A stretch of DNA of 64,000 nt from Spodoptera frugiperda (Eukaryota > Arthropoda > Insecta > Lepidoptera > Noctuidae). A model generated the notes under the pieces. It made no database searches and was not told where the DNA came from. It saw only the letters and a list, made by a program, of their open reading frames with translations. The position numbers were made by a program, and so were the translations under genes. Within the stretch, counting starts at the first letter, position 1. Each line of letters starts with the position of its first letter. This document shows, piece by piece, positions 32,293 to 46,060 of the stretch. The stretch lies in assembly GCF_023101765.2 (NCBI RefSeq), contig NC_064231.1, forward strand, positions 2,804,501 to 2,868,500. The letters are read 5' to 3'.

Positions 32293-32841
32293 GTATCTCT
32301 CCTGGATCTACCAACTTTACGACAAAAAAATAATGACATGTTAAAATTCCCGCCCACTTTTTCGCCGCGCATAGATTAAATAAATTATTTTTAATGCGGC
32401 ACACCGCCGAGGGGCCTGTCATGGCGTGTATCGGTCACGGAAGCCACCCTACATGTTTGACCCTATTTACAATGACCCATTTCTCATATGATTACCTCTA
32501 GTCAGCTAAAATTGACCTACGTGGATACCAAGTCTATAGAATAGCCAGTAAAGATTAAATATTTTAATGAATTATATCGCATGAAACAATCTTATTAATT
32601 AATAATGGAAACTTAATTACTTATTTAATTAGTAAGTTATTTTCCCGCGGTCTTGGCACACGATTTAATAAAAATAAAAGACAAATTGTGTTCACAAATA
32701 AATGCGTCACATGATATTGTCGTATTTGTCATTTGTTATTGTACACATTCACAATTCAGCTTCGTCAACTCTTTTTATTGTGTAGACTCTTGTTTTATTT
32801 GCAGTATATCATAACACTAAAGGAAATACTGTGACTTTTCT

Positions 32842-32915
32842 GGTGTTGCGGATGTCTATGGGTGGCGCTGATCGCTTACCATCAGGTGACCCGTTTGCGT
32901 GTATGCCCCATTAAT
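32842..32915 (-). repeat. LINE-tail family C fragment
   Basis: GGTGTTGCGGATGTCTATGG and CGCTGATCGCTTACCATCAG then GTGACCCGTTTGCG; the 3' end of family C on the minus strand. Confidence 0.72.
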
Positions 32916-33762
32916 ATCACTACATAGTATAAAGAAAAGTCGCATTTTCTGTTCTTTTGTATGCTTAAATCTTTAAAACTTCGCAATGGATTTTGATGCG
33001 GTTTTTTTAATAGATAGAGTGATTCAAGAGGAATACATGCGTTATATATCACGATTACACCCATGTGAAGCTGGGACGGGTCGCTAGTATTTCATAAAAA
33101 AATAAGAATGTTTTAGGTCCAGGAAAAGTCACTATAGGTAGCAGATAGAACAAATAAAAAGACACATCCCATTTTAAACTTAAAAAATGGTACCTCTATA
33201 TTTTAGATTATATAGCGCTTGTATATACCTTACCTAATAAAAATACCTACAACACCAATCTCCCTTTACAAATTGACATTTGCAGGGGTCAGCGCTTTAA
33301 AGCGATGCAATTTTTATGAGCACTCGACCGTACAAAGTGGGCACATCGGGGGTAAAAAATGTGATCACATTCGTCCACAGATTAAGAAATATAAACTTTA
33401 ATGAACCGTGGCAAGTAGCTTACAAAGCAGATTTAGATGTAACATAAACACCGTAATGGTTGGTTGAACTTTATAAATTGATTAAGTGATGATTTTGACA
33501 GATAAAATGAAGGAGTTACCCAGTAGATCGGAAAGCATTTGAAATATGTACCAACAAAAGGATTTGACTGTTATCTGAGATGGGTCTCGCTTCTGCATGC
33601 TACTGATATTATTGAAGATCGGTTATCGGTTTTACCGTGTTCAAATAGTAACGAGAAATTATAACGTCATGCATTCTTTATTAAGTTTCCAGTTAGTTAT
33701 TTAGTTTTGGAAACTAGTGTAGTGTTTTGTTTTCTTGATTGTTAATTTTTCAGAAAGTATAC

Positions 33763-34012
33763 TTTTTATGGTATACGGATCACCTGATGGTAAGCAATCG
33801 CTGCCGCCCATGGACACCTGAAACACCAGAGACGGTATTACAATAGGAATTTAAGGGTTATCGGGGATTGGGAAGATTGGAAAAGGGGGTAAAACTCAAC
33901 GTAATACAACGCGAGTATTGTTTCACGTCGGTTTTCTGTGAGGCCGTGGTGTCACTCCGGTCGAGCCGGCCCATTCGTGCTGAAGCATGGCTCTCCCACA
34001 CTTAAATATATC
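33763..34012 (+). repeat. LINE-tail family C, long copy
   Basis: TATACGGATCACCTGATGGT, CCGCCCATGGACACCTGAAA, TTTCACGTCGGTTTTCTGTG and GAGCCGGCCCATTCGTGC. The order matches 59198-59545. This is a retroposon 3' region with no ORF. Confidence 0.78.
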
Positions 34013-34614
34013 ACACTAAAGCAACCATCATCGACTGTTACTGTACCAAAACACCACACCATCAGGTTTATCCGATTCTAATTTGAATGCCTTTAGATAA
34101 AACAGTTTACTGTATTCTTTTCTAATTGACATCAGAGTCACATTGTCTGTCATTGGCCCGAGGTCCTGAGAAATCGAATGTGAAGGCGTAGAAGTAAAAT
34201 GATGAACGTGTAACTCGACCCGTTGGAACGCGGCACCCGCGCTCTGATTTCTGTAACTCAGGCCCGATATGTAGGAGTCTAGTTACATTACATTCTCGTT
34301 TCGTTTTCTAAACTATTTTGTTAGGTTTTTACTCGTCGATTTTGTTACTTGAGTTCTGTTAAAAAGAAGTGGGTTTTTAACACACTTTTGTTTATTTTTT
34401 GTGGGTTTAGTTATTGAGAAGTTTTAAAGGACATTAGGTAGGTTAACGCATACAGTTGCATATTTTATTTGTAAGTATTTAGACACACTTGTATTTAGTT
34501 GAAACTTGTTATGTTGTAAGATGAATTTAATGTTGAATTCTCTGCAAAATTCTAATTATCATAAAAGCCACTGCTAACTAGGAGTAAAAAGCGCAACAAT
34601 CATAAAAAAGCCGC

Positions 34615-34710
34615 ATCTTGTGTCGCGGATTGCTGCTCAAGAATATGATGCATGGCTTGAAACTAGTCAAGTTTCTCAATAGGTCAATAACATAATAATT
34701 AATCATAAAA
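34615..34710. mobile_element. MITE core fragment (family of 27572)
   Basis: TGTCGCGGATTGCTGCTCAA and GCATGGCTTGAAACTAGTCA; ends decayed. Confidence 0.6.
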
Positions 34711-35221
34711 GCCCGAAAGAGACCCAAGATATGATTTGTAATAACATATTTTGTTTTAATTTTGGGGTGAACGTGCCCAATTTGTTCCAAACTTACTTAT
34801 TCCCTTGGAGAATAAATCAAAATCTGTTACTATATTTGATTAATGTTCGTAAAAAGAAAGAAAAAAAGAACAAGTTCGTTCTGAACATTCTGAACATCGC
34901 TCATCAAATCAAAACATGTCACAGAGAATTTTCCATTCAATTTGTTCATGATCGATGACTATTTAAAATGCTTCGGAAAACTATGTGTATAGATATAATG
35001 TAATATCCAAGTGCCAGTCTAGAAAGAGCCGTCTATTGAAATCGTGTCCATTGAACTGAATCGTCTAGTTATTGCAGTCTGACGCGAGCATAGACTCTTG
35101 TCTTTTTTTTCTTTCGTACACAGATTAGAAAAATCGTTGGATAAACCTCTTTTGTGATTTAAAATGCATTTGTTTGACGCAGGTATTTAGTTGATACGTT
35201 ATAATGATGGTATGTTACCTA

Positions 35222-35515
35222 ATAGGCCTGCTAATACGATAGGAGACTACCGGGCATGGGGTCTCGGGTTCTATTCCCGGTTCGGGCGAAGAATTACTAG
35301 GCTTTTAACGATTTTTCGAAAATTTCTCAGTAGTAGCACGGACTCTGGAAATGTGCCCGCTATATGGCAATATTATTATGCTCACCACCAATTACATGGG
35401 ACTTACCTACAACATAAATTGGGAAAAGTGGGTGTAGGTACATTGTACAGTGGTATTACGTGCCATAATGTGCACCTCTGCCTACCCCTTCAGGGAGTTA
35501 AGGCATCACAATATA
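35222..35515 (+). mobile_element. tRNA-derived SINE, copy 5 (head damaged)
   Basis: GGGTCTCGGGTTCTATTCCC B-box, body and CCCCTTCAGGGAGTTAAGGC end. Flanks share TATGTTACCTA (35211-35221 and 35516-35526). The A-box region is replaced or decayed. Confidence 0.82.
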
Positions 35516-36459
35516 TATGTTACCTATTATTAGGTGATGTTAAAAGGCCTATTATAAAATCAGAACACTAAAACAGAATAAAATAGGAATTAATAAAAAC
35601 TCTTTACACCAAAATAGATCAGTTTAATGAACTAACCAATCTTGTTGAAACTGGCCAGCCTTGACAGACCAGAGATAAGACAAAGTTTATAAGAAAAAAA
35701 TATTTGAAAATAGAACTTTGCAAAGGTTTAGCCGCGAATTAGATTAGCTACATCGTTGAGTCTGTGGAACCGGTTTGGACAACAATAGGAGATGCAAGGC
35801 AAGGTTAGACTATGACTATGTCACGCTCAGGTATATGATATGTGAACTCAAGATGAAGTGTGAAGAACAAAACATTGCTTATATGGTTATTACCATAGTA
35901 ATGTAATTATAGATAATAGCAATTGTAATTATTAATACTGGAGCTTTCTAAAAAGTTGGGCAAAAACTCTTTTTGAAAAAGGGGACCGCCTTCAGTTTTC
36001 TTTATTTTAAAGTCAAGAAATATCTCTAAAAACCTTACCTAAAGCTAAGTCTAAAACATACTATGCTGTAAACCGCATAAGCGGTTTTGCCAAACGCGAG
36101 ATAATTGCGCACAAACATATATACATACAGGGCAAAAGGGAACCACCTTTTTTGGAAGACGGTTAATAAATAATAACAATTTTTTTTACTTTTAATTTCC
36201 AAGTTTTCTCATAAAGTTAGGAAGTTGAATCGACTTTCTTAACTTTATTATTCGATTGACTGTAGTCAGTGCATTGTGTGCTCCCCTATGTTATTCGATT
36301 AATGATTGTTACTCAATCGAATCAACATTAAATCGAATATTGATTTACTATTCCCTCACCCTCGATGACTGCTAAGTTAAATAAATCGTTCCGGACTAAA
36401 GGGAAGTGAGTTTCAAACTCCTGGAAAGAAATAATGGTTATTTCGTTAGTGCATTTATT

Positions 36460-36707
36460 CATTGAACTGCCTCGTTGGTCGAGTGGTTGCAAGTGCGACT
36501 GCCGGACAAGTGGTGTTTCGTTGTTATTTCTCGGTAGTAGCACAGAGTCTAGAATTGTGCCCAGCATATTATGGCAATAAGCTCACCCCCTATTACATGG
36601 GACTTATAACACAAAATTGTGAAAAGTGTACATTGTATAGTGGCGTTACGTGCCGAAATCTGCACCTCTGCCTACCCCTTCAGGGATAAAAGGCGTGACG
36701 TAATTTA
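36460..36707 (+). mobile_element. tRNA-derived SINE, copy 6 (internal deletion)
   Basis: GAACTGCCTCGTTGGTCGAG and CTGCCGGACAAGTGGTG, then a jump to TTATTTCTCGGTAGTAGCAC, so the B-box and about 50 bp are missing. Flanks share TGCATTTAT. Confidence 0.85.
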
Positions 36708-37563
36708 TTTTGCATTTATACAAAAAATCGTTGTAAAAAAAGCATGATTTAAAAGGCCAGGTGTTGACCAAAGCCAATAATTTTGCAGCTTTACTTCTAA
36801 CGAACGTATCAAATAAGAATAAGAAAAAAATGAATCAATTCGATTAATATCACAGTTGCACGCTCGAAGGCTATAATTAAAATATATAATAATTTTATCT
36901 CGACCGGTTTTCCTTGAAGTTTGGTGGCAAAGTTCAGACGGTCTATTATGTCTATTGTCTAACGTCATGTCATAGAGACGGTTGACGTACGTGGCTGTAT
37001 GAGTGACGTTTTTGTCTCTCTTCACAAAAACAGACCCGTTGCTCTATGGTTGCATTAAATCCTTTGGAAAGATAATTTTCTACCATAGGGGTTGCTTTGT
37101 ACATTTGTATGCTTTTCTTGTGGTTGAGGAAACAAGAATAGGCCATGTTGTTTTTGATGTAGCTCGGTATAAAATAAATAAAATGTTGATTCACGAAACG
37201 ACCCCCAGGCGATATTGTTCTGTCTTTTATGTTTCTTTAGTTTAGGATTGTTTTTTCTGATTTTTGTTCTTTGATCTAGATCTTTTTTTAAATGCATAAA
37301 TATGAGTGTACTAGGCGGTATAACAGTTGGTGACTTTTACTTTTTTTACAAGGGCGCTACTCGGTACTACAGAAATTAATCATAATATTTTTAATCACTC
37401 CGCTTTCTGCTTACTTTTATTTATTTTTCGCTTGCACTTAAAAGGGGTTCCCAATCAGTAAATAGCAATACTAGCTATAACTATAGCAGATATAATTATT
37501 AATTCATCATATGATAAATTGCTCGCTTAGTGCTTATTTTTAGTTCGTTTTAAATTGAAAATT

Positions 37564-37640
37564 AATGAATTGCCTCGTTAATCCAGTTGGCAAACGAATC
37601 CTCTCCCAGAATCAATTCCCAGGTCAGTTTTAGTTTTATT
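37564..37640 (+). repeat. Possible tRNA-like SINE head
   Basis: GAATTGCCTCGTTAATCCAG then AGAATCAATTCCCAGGTCAG look like decayed A- and B-box parts of a tRNA-derived SINE without a body. Confidence 0.3.
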
Positions 37641-37660
37641 TGATTTTTAATTATTAACTT

Positions 37661-37815
37661 GTTTTTATGGAATAAGCCGGTAAACGAGAAGACGGATCAC
37701 CAAATGATCAGCAATCGCCGCCGTCCATGGACACTTGAAACACCAGAGGCGTTACAAGTGTGTTGCCCTTTGGGGGCTAGGAATTGGGAATTGGGGGAAT
37801 TTGGCCTCCTAGGTA
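37661..37815 (+). repeat. LINE-tail family C, copy
   Basis: TATGGAATAAGCCGGTAAAC, GCCGCCGTCCATGGACACTT and CACCAGAGGCGTTACAAGTG; truncated after the GGGAATTGGG region. Confidence 0.75.
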
Positions 37816-38040
37816 ACTTATTTATTAGGGCTTGACCTTTAGATTTATGATAGTGTTTATACACTTCTCGCTTATTACAAATAATGGTATGACTAATCAG
37901 ATTAATTTATCAAAATATTAATATTGATAACGTAGGTGGATGGGTAGATTAATATCTATCTACTTATTTAATTAAAACTCTTTCGTTACTGGTGGCTGAG
38001 TTTCAGCCAGGATCTTTTTACGTATCTAAATATGAAGTTG

Positions 38041-38201
38041 TGCTGCGGACTGCCTAGCGAGTTGTCGGGGTTCTGGTTCGAAAAACAGGAGTTGGAACAG
38101 GTTGGTTTTTAGTCAGTAAGAGTCTGACAATCCCTCATTTCTTCTCGCTTCGCCCAAGGCTAGAGAAGTCTTTGGTAGATTTTCCTGCTATAACAAAAAA
38201 G
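38041..38201 (+). mobile_element. SINE-like family B, diverged copy
   Basis: TGCTGCGGACTGCCTAGCGA, GGTTGGTTTTTAGTCAGTAA and TCGCTTCGCCCAAGGCTAGA. Confidence 0.83.
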
Positions 38202-38698
38202 GGTCGGAAAAGCAGGATATTTTTACGTACCTAATGAAGTTGTGGGTAAGCCAGTATTTAGATACGGCACGGCCATACCGTCCTTGTCTCGAAGTATTTA
38301 TTATGAAAAAGTAAAAAGACAGAGGTAACGTCACCCAGGTTAATACGTAGATAAAACACAGGAAAACCGTGGAAACACGTACGATAGCAATATTTTATCT
38401 GAATGGTAATGGTAGGGTCCTTCTTCGTAGCATTCGTGCGATAATATCTTCGGTGACGTCTTATGTCGGTGTTCTTTTTGGTCTTCTCATTAATGGGTTG
38501 TGGTGCGTCATAATTAGTAACGGGGTCGCTGTTTAGGATACTGGGTATTTTTCCTGAGTTTTTTTACTCTTTTATCTGAATTTTTATGTTTATTCCCAAT
38601 TGGAAGGATGATGTTAGCATATTTCACATGTCTCTACCGTTCTTATATCCGAGCCGATACGACCTTCAAACCTTCCAGAAAAGAGTATACTCCTGTTT

Positions 38699-38792
38699 AA
38701 AAGGCCGGCATCGCACCTGTGACTCCTATGGTGTTGCAGGTATCCATGGGAGGCGCTGGTCGCCTACCATTAGGTGCCACCTATACAATAAA
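38699..38792 (-). repeat. LINE-tail family C fragment
   Basis: AAAGGCCGGCATCGCACCTG, TCCATGGGAGGCGCTGGTCG and CCTACCATTAGGTGCC, ending in an A-run (AATAAAAAAAA). Confidence 0.72.
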
Positions 38793-38799
38793 AAAAAAC

Positions 38800-41700
38800 T
38801 ATAAACTCTAATGTTTCGGTTTTTCTTGTCGAAATTAGCATAGCATAGCAAATACTGGACTCTTCCAGTTCATAGAGCTTACTATTATTATCTATTATAG
38901 ACATAGTTTATGTAATACATCTACTGTATAAACAAATAGGTATTATCCATCGTTTAGGTACACTGTCGCTTGAAAAACAGTGGTAATATTATGCTATAAT
39001 TCAAAAAATAAGGTCACAAAAGTACCTACTTGATAACATTAGCAAACAGCTTGCGAAATAGTCACACTCGGCTGGCTCACGTTTCAGTTTAGAAACTATT
39101 CTGTTCTTTATTATTTCATACGATGTCATTGCAACTTTCATCCTTATCACCGAGTGGGTAGAGTAAAAAGTTGAGTAAATAATCATGTTAAGTTATAGAA
39201 TTAGTATGAATATGCTTGATAAAATCATTGTCTTGATATTGGCCAATCGTTTTGAGGTGAGCAGCGTGCAACGTGTTCTGCTCGTTGACATAGGTCTAGA
39301 ATTGTGTTGCTTAAGTCTTTGCCTGTGTTATCTCTATCACTGTTATGCAATTGTTTTTTTTATGGATAAGAGAGAGATGGAGCTATAGTTTTATCAATAT
39401 GCGTATGTATTTATTTAGTCTGATTTGTGATTCAAATGGGCTGAGTCAGTCGATTTGCTCATCGATTTTTTTGGTATTTAGTGTTCTCACTGTGACTCTG
39501 TGTTACTTGAATTTGGACGTAATTACCGAAACAGAAGAACTGCATTTAATATGCACACCTCTGTCTATCTTTTCTCTGAAGAGGAGTATCGTTATGTAAA
39601 GACGTGCTGTTTAATGGGCGAAAAATGTGAAAATGCAATGTGTAAGCTATTTTATCCCCAAGTCCTTTTACATTACGAGCTAAATTACCATGAATGCATA
39701 TAAAATATGTGACATACACCGTACGTGAACCATATACTAAATTGAGTTGTAAATCTTGTGTGCTCTTAGATATAAACCATCTTATCTTAGACGGATACTC
39801 TCAGGATATGAAATGAGATTATTATTTAAATAAAACCTCTTTGACTATTCTGTGTAGCGGTTTAGGTGAGCACGTATGTCTAAAAAATTAAATAAAAAAA
39901 GAAATTGAAACAAAGTTTCGTCCACAAATAAACTGAGAACATTTAAATAAAGAGCCTCGTCAATTAGATTCATTGTCTTCTTCACTTTCTAATCTTTAAA
40001 ACCTGTTAAGAAACGGGAAGCAACTTGAATTACTTATGTAAGCTAAATTACGAAGGGATCAGGTGCACAAAGCCTCCGCCGACAACAGGCAAACTTACGA
40101 TTGCTATCGGAAAACACTCAATGCATAGGCCCCAGTATCGAACCCTTGGGTACTCCACTGTAAAACAATGATTGCACTCGAAACTTCTATTGTATCTCGA
40201 CATTTAACAACTGTAGATCTTATTACTTTTGAAATAGAAGCGTAAAACGATTGTTAAACTAATAGGATTAAGGTAGATCAGTAGAAAAAGTAGGGCGTCG
40301 CGGTCACGAAGCTTAAGTCAGAATGTTTTATTTCGTGACGGATGGGAGGGCTAAGGTAGGAGTTCACAGTAATTGTAACTATTAGATAAAATTACTGGTT
40401 TCAAGTCAAATAATACTGGCTCACGACAATCTGTGTTGTGTATAAAGTTGGATGGACATGAAGAACTCTCACTGGCCGCTTCAAACGATGCAGAAAGTAG
40501 TTATCCTTGATTTTTAAAGTCGTGGGAACGTTCCTCGCTGCGTGACTTAAGTACAATGGCTTCTTGTTCCTGGGCCTTTGATACGTTTATTGCAATTTTA
40601 TTGAAAGCATTTTTATGATGCTTGGGAGAACTTTGTATTAATAGATTCTTGTAGCAATAAAATTATTACTTTTTCGTGTCATAATCACCTAATCTCCTAT
40701 TATTAAAAATATATAAATCTATGTGAACTTTGATTTATTCGATCAGTCACTTCGTTATTTTTGGAACTCTAGATTCGATTGCGTCATTCAATGCGAAATG
40801 AGAAAAAGAAATTAAGTAATAATTTTATGTATTGACGTTCAAAATGAAAATGATTCAGCTAAATGTTACAAATATATGGTTTCCTGGTAATGCATTTAAA
40901 GGATAAAAAACACATCAGTATACACCAACATCACCCGTATCGATGAAGGAGAAATAGGGGTCAAACTTAATAACAAAAACATAAAAAAACGATACAAAAT
41001 CGATGTCGAACAGCTGTGCGGAACAATTTAAATGTCCAATAAACATATTTAACGGGTCTTTTATTCATTAAGTTACGTATAAATGATATTGTCCATTATT
41101 TTTCGTCAATCAGGTAACGATGTGAAGTTTTTTAATTCGACATTGTGTACTACAACTAAAGTATTAAAACTGTATAAAAATCGTGGATTTCATTACAAAA
41201 TATAGCGAGTTTATACGGAACGTTCACGAAAAAGGCAATTTTTTTGTTTTTATTTTTAATCGTTTTTGTTTTCGTGTTATTTATAAATGTAACATCACCT
41301 TAATCAGTTGATTACAGCGTAAAATATACATAGATTCCTTTTTTTTAATAATACACGCTTTTTACCATTACCTATTTGCCTCGTTAGGGAGCGTTTCGTA
41401 TACAAGACCCTGCATAAATAATCATGACATCGGGTCGTACTAAATTCATCATTCTTGACTTTAAGGTAAGTAGATTAGAAATGTCTGTCTATATTATAGA
41501 CATAGCTCTATAAGATGTACGAGTCATTACAAATAATTTGAGGTTTTTTGCCAGTTAAAAACGGCATGCAATACGACGATGCATTATAGCATGCATTATA
41601 ACGATGTCTCGTTCCGACCCAGTGTTTCGAAACCTGATTTGCACACGAGATAAATCATAATAGTAATACGGAAGAGGAAGAGCTTGGGTTTCAATTTAAC

Positions 41701-41850
41701 TTTATAGGTTTTATTTTTTAATAACAATGAGTAAGCTGTCTTGTTGGTCAAACTATTGAAGTTGTGTGTATGTTGTTATTCCTAGAATGATTTGTGAAAA
41801 GTTTGCAATAGAGGTCTTTTGTCTAATTTCATGGATCGAGTCTACTCCTA
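38800..41850. other. No supportable gene
   Basis: About 3 kb without recognised repeats. Three overlapping + frames at 39185-39703 (67-84 codons) overlap each other and show no motif. A short ATG frame at 41424-41465 ends at a GTAAGT donor, but no following exon was found. Confidence 0.4.
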
Positions 41851-41852
41851 TA

Positions 41853-41887
41853 CACGTCACGCCTTTTTATCCCCGAAGGGTAGGCGG
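41853..41887 (-). mobile_element. tRNA-derived SINE, 3'-end fragment
   Basis: CACGTCACGCCTTTTTATCC and CCGAAGGGTAGGCGG only. Confidence 0.75.
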
Positions 41888-42416
41888 AATCTACTCCTAA
41901 ACTCAGACAAAATCACATATTTTGCACTGTTAGATACTATGTTAATCTATTAGAGGTCCCGGTGCCCCTTACAGGTGCTGAGAGTGGCTACTGAGGTGGT
42001 TTTAGTGAGGTATAAATCACGCACTAGTTTTTTATCTCCAGAAAGCAAGGCGACGTGATGGTTTCCCCCCGTTATCAAAAATAAGGTGCTGTGTCACCGT
42101 ATTTCGAAATAAATAATTAATCCATCTGTACGATTGAAAGCTGTCAATTAGTTCCGACTATTTAATTAGTTACAAACAGTTTCATTAGTGGTCTAAACTG
42201 TTAATTTTTTGTTTTTTTTTTTGCCAAAGTTTAGACGTCTAGCGTCTGCCATTGCACGAGTCTTGTAACCGCAGTCTGCCGGTCAAGGCCTGGTCTCTCA
42301 AGATGGTATGGAGTCATTATTTCTGTGCTTAACTACTCGTATTATAATTTCAAGCAAACGCGGCCATGTTTTATTTTAGAGCGGGCGTGCAACATTATGC
42401 TTTACGTTTTTGGTAT

Positions 42417-42698
42417 TGCAACGTCACGCTTTTTCTCCTCGCAGGGGTAGGCAGGGGTGCACATCACATTACGGCATGCCGCTATACAATGTACACCCAA
42501 TTTTTACCATATGTGTTATAATTCCCATGTAATAGGGAATGAGCCTATTGCCATATAAGTACTGGGCACAATTCCAGACTCTGAGAAATTTTCGGAAAAA
42601 CCAAAAAAACTCAGTAATACTTTGCCCGATCCGGAAATCCAACCCGAAACCCCTTGTTTGGCAGTCGCACATGCGACCACTCGACCAACGAGCCAGTC
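42417..42698 (-). mobile_element. tRNA-derived SINE, copy 7
   Basis: The minus strand has CTCGTTGGTCGAGTGGTCGC and a decayed B-box (GGTTGGATTTCCGGATC). The flanks GTTTTTGGTATT and GTTTTTGGTTTT look like an aged target duplication. Confidence 0.87.
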
Positions 42699-43264
42699 AG
42701 TTTTTGGTTTTATTTTAGTTTTAACGTTAAAGTAACGCTTGAGTTTCTGCGGACTAGGAAATGCAATCATAGTAGACTATTTGTCAGCAATAAGGAATCA
42801 AATATTGTAGGCGGCCAAAGAAACATTTTAACATTAACATTTCCAGGAACAGGATTGCAATAGGTGATGCTTAACTATAATTACAGACTAATGGAGCTTT
42901 ATCAATATTTTCAATAACATCTACGAAATAATTGTTTTCGTCTGCATCTTTAGTAATAATTCTTCTGAAATGATCTAGGAAACTGAAATCATCTCAGTGC
43001 ATTAGCAATTATTTACTGGACCTTGAAGTTTAAGATTATTTGTACACGATCACTCATTTTATATTTTACATTGCCATTTAATCAGGCTTTTCTTTCGTAA
43101 TATATGAATGATTTTTCTGGTAATGGGTAGAGAGGATTGATGGAAACGGCATAGACTTTAAACTAAAAATCAATTAGGTTATTGTTCTGTAGTTTATTTG
43201 TAAAAGTTAGTTGGTATAGTGCAGAGTGCATCCTATATAATTTCTTAAAACTGTCATCTCTTTA

Positions 43265-43445
43265 GGAAAACATAAAGTCAAAGTCAAAGCATTTATTTCA
43301 ATTAATCCTAAATAAGGCACTTTTGAAACGTCAAATTGAATTGTCCGTCAGTCTGTCTGTCAGTGAAGCTAGGCGCTCCAAAGTGTAGCTTCGAATGGAG
43401 AAGAACGAGCAAGAAACTCAATCGTTACTCTTTTTAGAAAATGTT
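43265..43445. repeat. Lepidopteran LINE-tail repeat (AAGTCAAAGTCAAAGCATTT)
   Basis: AAGTCAAAGTCAAAGCATTT, AGGCACTTTTGAAACGTCAA and GAGCAAGAAACTCAATCGTT resemble an abundant moth retroposon 3' region. Confidence 0.6.
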
Positions 43446-43764
43446 TTTTACAATATCTCTGATAATAAAACCAAGACATCAGATCCCCATTAGTGCTAAA
43501 GAGGTAACAAATTGAATAAACCAAGAAACGTAACCGAAATCTAGATTAGCTTGAATTTCTATTCGAAGTGCGGAGAACAAAGTATTCGTTTATATGAATG
43601 GAAGCCCCTTTCCGGTCTGTCTGTCTGTACAGCGTACTTATTTGTATCGGCTATAATTCAGTCTATTGTGTTCATGGCCTTGCCGCCTTTCACCGCTCCG
43701 GTTGAGAAATTACGCCTAAAATTTTAACAGTGCCTTTTGTCAGTTTGTTTTACGTTAACCTGAT

Positions 43765-43868
43765 CGACAAGTTTGTGACGTTCGACGCTCTGATTGGCTT
43801 GTTCAAATTATTCAACCAATCAAAGGGCTAAACGTCATTATCATTAGACCTTTCGATCGCAATGACGT
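43765..43868. mobile_element. CCAAT-bearing foldback, related to 26934-27089
   Basis: GACGTTCGACGCTCTGATTG and the partial inverse CCAATCAAAGGGCTAAACGT, with outer GATCGACAAG and CTTTCGATCG ends. It shares the ATTGG/CCAAT foldback plan with 26934-27089 but has different termini. Confidence 0.5.
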
Positions 43869-45245
43869 AAAAATAAAATCTTACTATGTCCTCAGATTTT
43901 GTTGGTCACGAAAAGTATGTAGATAGGTACTTATAAATGCAAATAATAAAAAAGTGTTTTTATACGAAATTGGTCACGTTGCTAAAAGAAATACGTCACA
44001 AGTTTTATTATGTCAAAGTTTAATAATGTTGTGACATTATAATGACGTTATAACATCGGCAAAACCGAAGCTTTTTGTTTTGTTTTGAGTTTTAAATAAC
44101 TGTTTTTCATTTGTTTGTTTTATTCTTTTTTGAATAGGTTTTAGATTTCCTAGCGTCATAATACTAATTGTAGTAATCATTTATTTCTAAAAATATATTA
44201 ATACCGTCATACCTAGTCAAGTAATAATAATTTGTTTTGCAACGTCTTTTTCCATTTTAATTCAATCACATGATCTCAGTTTTTTTTAATCGATCGAATC
44301 AATCGTAATCAAGCTCTATAGTTCTAGCCTAAGTTACAAAACAAGCAATTCATTTCAGGCAATAAAGCATCTATATTTTTTCTGTCTACAAATCATGCGT
44401 ACGCGCAGGTCAAAGAGAAATTACATAGAACCAACGTGAGAGAAATGATATCGTCTATCCGTCTAGTCAGTTGTTATTGCAAGTCATTTACAAGAAAGTA
44501 GTTCCTGACAATTTCTTTGGAACTAGAACATATGGTTCAAAAATATCAGTAGTTTTGTGATTGGTTGAACAGAAAGAATTCAGTTTTAATACTAATTGGG
44601 AATTATTGAACATTAGTAACAGTGGGAAATGGGAGCATTGACGTTTCAAAAAGGGTTGGCTTGTTGTAACAGTTAACTAAGGTGGAAGAATAGATAAATA
44701 GGTGGAAGGAATTACTATTTTAGTTTATTCTGGACAGGCCTTTTTTAAATACAGAAAAAAGAGACTTTTTTAAAAAAGACATCTAGACGAGTCCGGTATT
44801 TCCTATCGGACTACTCTGAGAAGAAATGCCGAAACAAACTTAAAGGCATATTCCCTTTTAAAGTCCATACTTAATAAAAATGTTTTCCTAGTATGTAAGC
44901 ATGTGATTTATGAAATACTTACATACTTACTTATTTGTAAGTACATACTTTGTTATGTGTGTAGTGTTACTTGAACGACATTAAGTAAATATATAAAAGT
45001 GATTCATGCAATGATCTAACCGTTTTCTTATAACACTGGTTAACCTTTTTACAGCTATTATACCAAGTATATTGTTGACAATTAAAAAATTGTGTCAGTA
45101 ATGAATGAGAATAGATTTCCTTTATATTTCTTACTGTTATTGAAAAATAAAGTAGACTTCGTTGTGGTCAATATTATGTTCTTTGCTTAGTTTTATTCTG
45201 ATTGATTGTTAATAACACATTGTATATTTCATATTTCATATTTCA

Positions 45246-45405
45246 TTCTATATAAAAATCATTTGCTGTTCGTTAGTCCCGCGAAAACTCGAAAACGACT
45301 GGACCGATTTGTCAAATTTTGGTCTTGAATTATTTGTGGAAACCCAGGGAAGGTTTAAAAGGTGAGAAAATATGTTTGAGACGGTATGAAGTTTCCGGGT
45401 TAGCT
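45246..45405 (+). repeat. Helitron-associated-type repeat
   Basis: TATATAAAAATCATTTGCTG, TTCGTTAGTCCCGCGAAAAC, ACTGGACCGATTTGTCAAAT and GAATTATTTGTGGAAACCCA. I recall this sequence type from lepidopteran Helitrons, but no Rep/helicase or 3' hairpin-CTRR end is visible, so the class is tentative. Confidence 0.4.
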
Positions 45406-46060
45406 AGTTCGGTATAAAATAATGCGTGGCTATGGTTTATTACATCTTTTGCCTTTTTACAATTTATAGAACTGTTTATTACCTAATTAATAAAAAGGAA
45501 AAATTATTTTCACATCGCAAAGATTGTATAATTATATTTGCAATTTTTTTGGCAAAAGTTTTAATTCATTTCTTGTTTGTTCCAGGTCCATGGTTCAATA
45601 CGAATAGCAGAGAACAGTGCGGTGTGCTTCTTCTTCCTACTAGGTGGGTATCAGATACTATTTCTTAAATTATTTTTCTCAATTTGATAAGACAATCATA
45701 TGAATATGACTAAAAGAAAAGTTGTCCTATTTCCCTTTTAACACATTAAACGCCATAGGGGAGCAAAAGTGACCAGCACTAGCAGAGGATTTGCCTTCAA
45801 CTGTTTTTTTTGGCAGTCAAAACCAACTTAGTAACCTCCCTAATGTTCACATTTTTGCGTTTATCATTAAATGTCATTTATATTGTGTAATATGGCGGTT
45901 AGAGTTACCAGCTTGTGGTTAGTAAATAACCCGTCATGGTTTGTACTTGTCTATGTTATTCACTTAAACTTTTGGTTTAGCTTCACTCTCAGCCAAAATA
46001 AATGGCCATGAATCTCTATTGAGATTGAAGGTGATCGAAATATTTGATTCCATTTAATAA

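Noticed and set aside
39185..39703. Three overlapping hydrophobic plus-strand frames, considered as a chemoreceptor fragment
   Set aside because: The frames overlap one another, no splice-supported join was found and no family motif is visible.
41424..41465. ATG frame of 14 codons ending at a consensus GTAAGT donor
   Set aside because: No TATA box, no signal peptide and no second exon in phase; likely chance.
45588..45645. 58-bp possible exon between TTTGTTCCAG and GTGGGT
   Set aside because: No flanking exons, and no reading frame is favoured by composition; insufficient.
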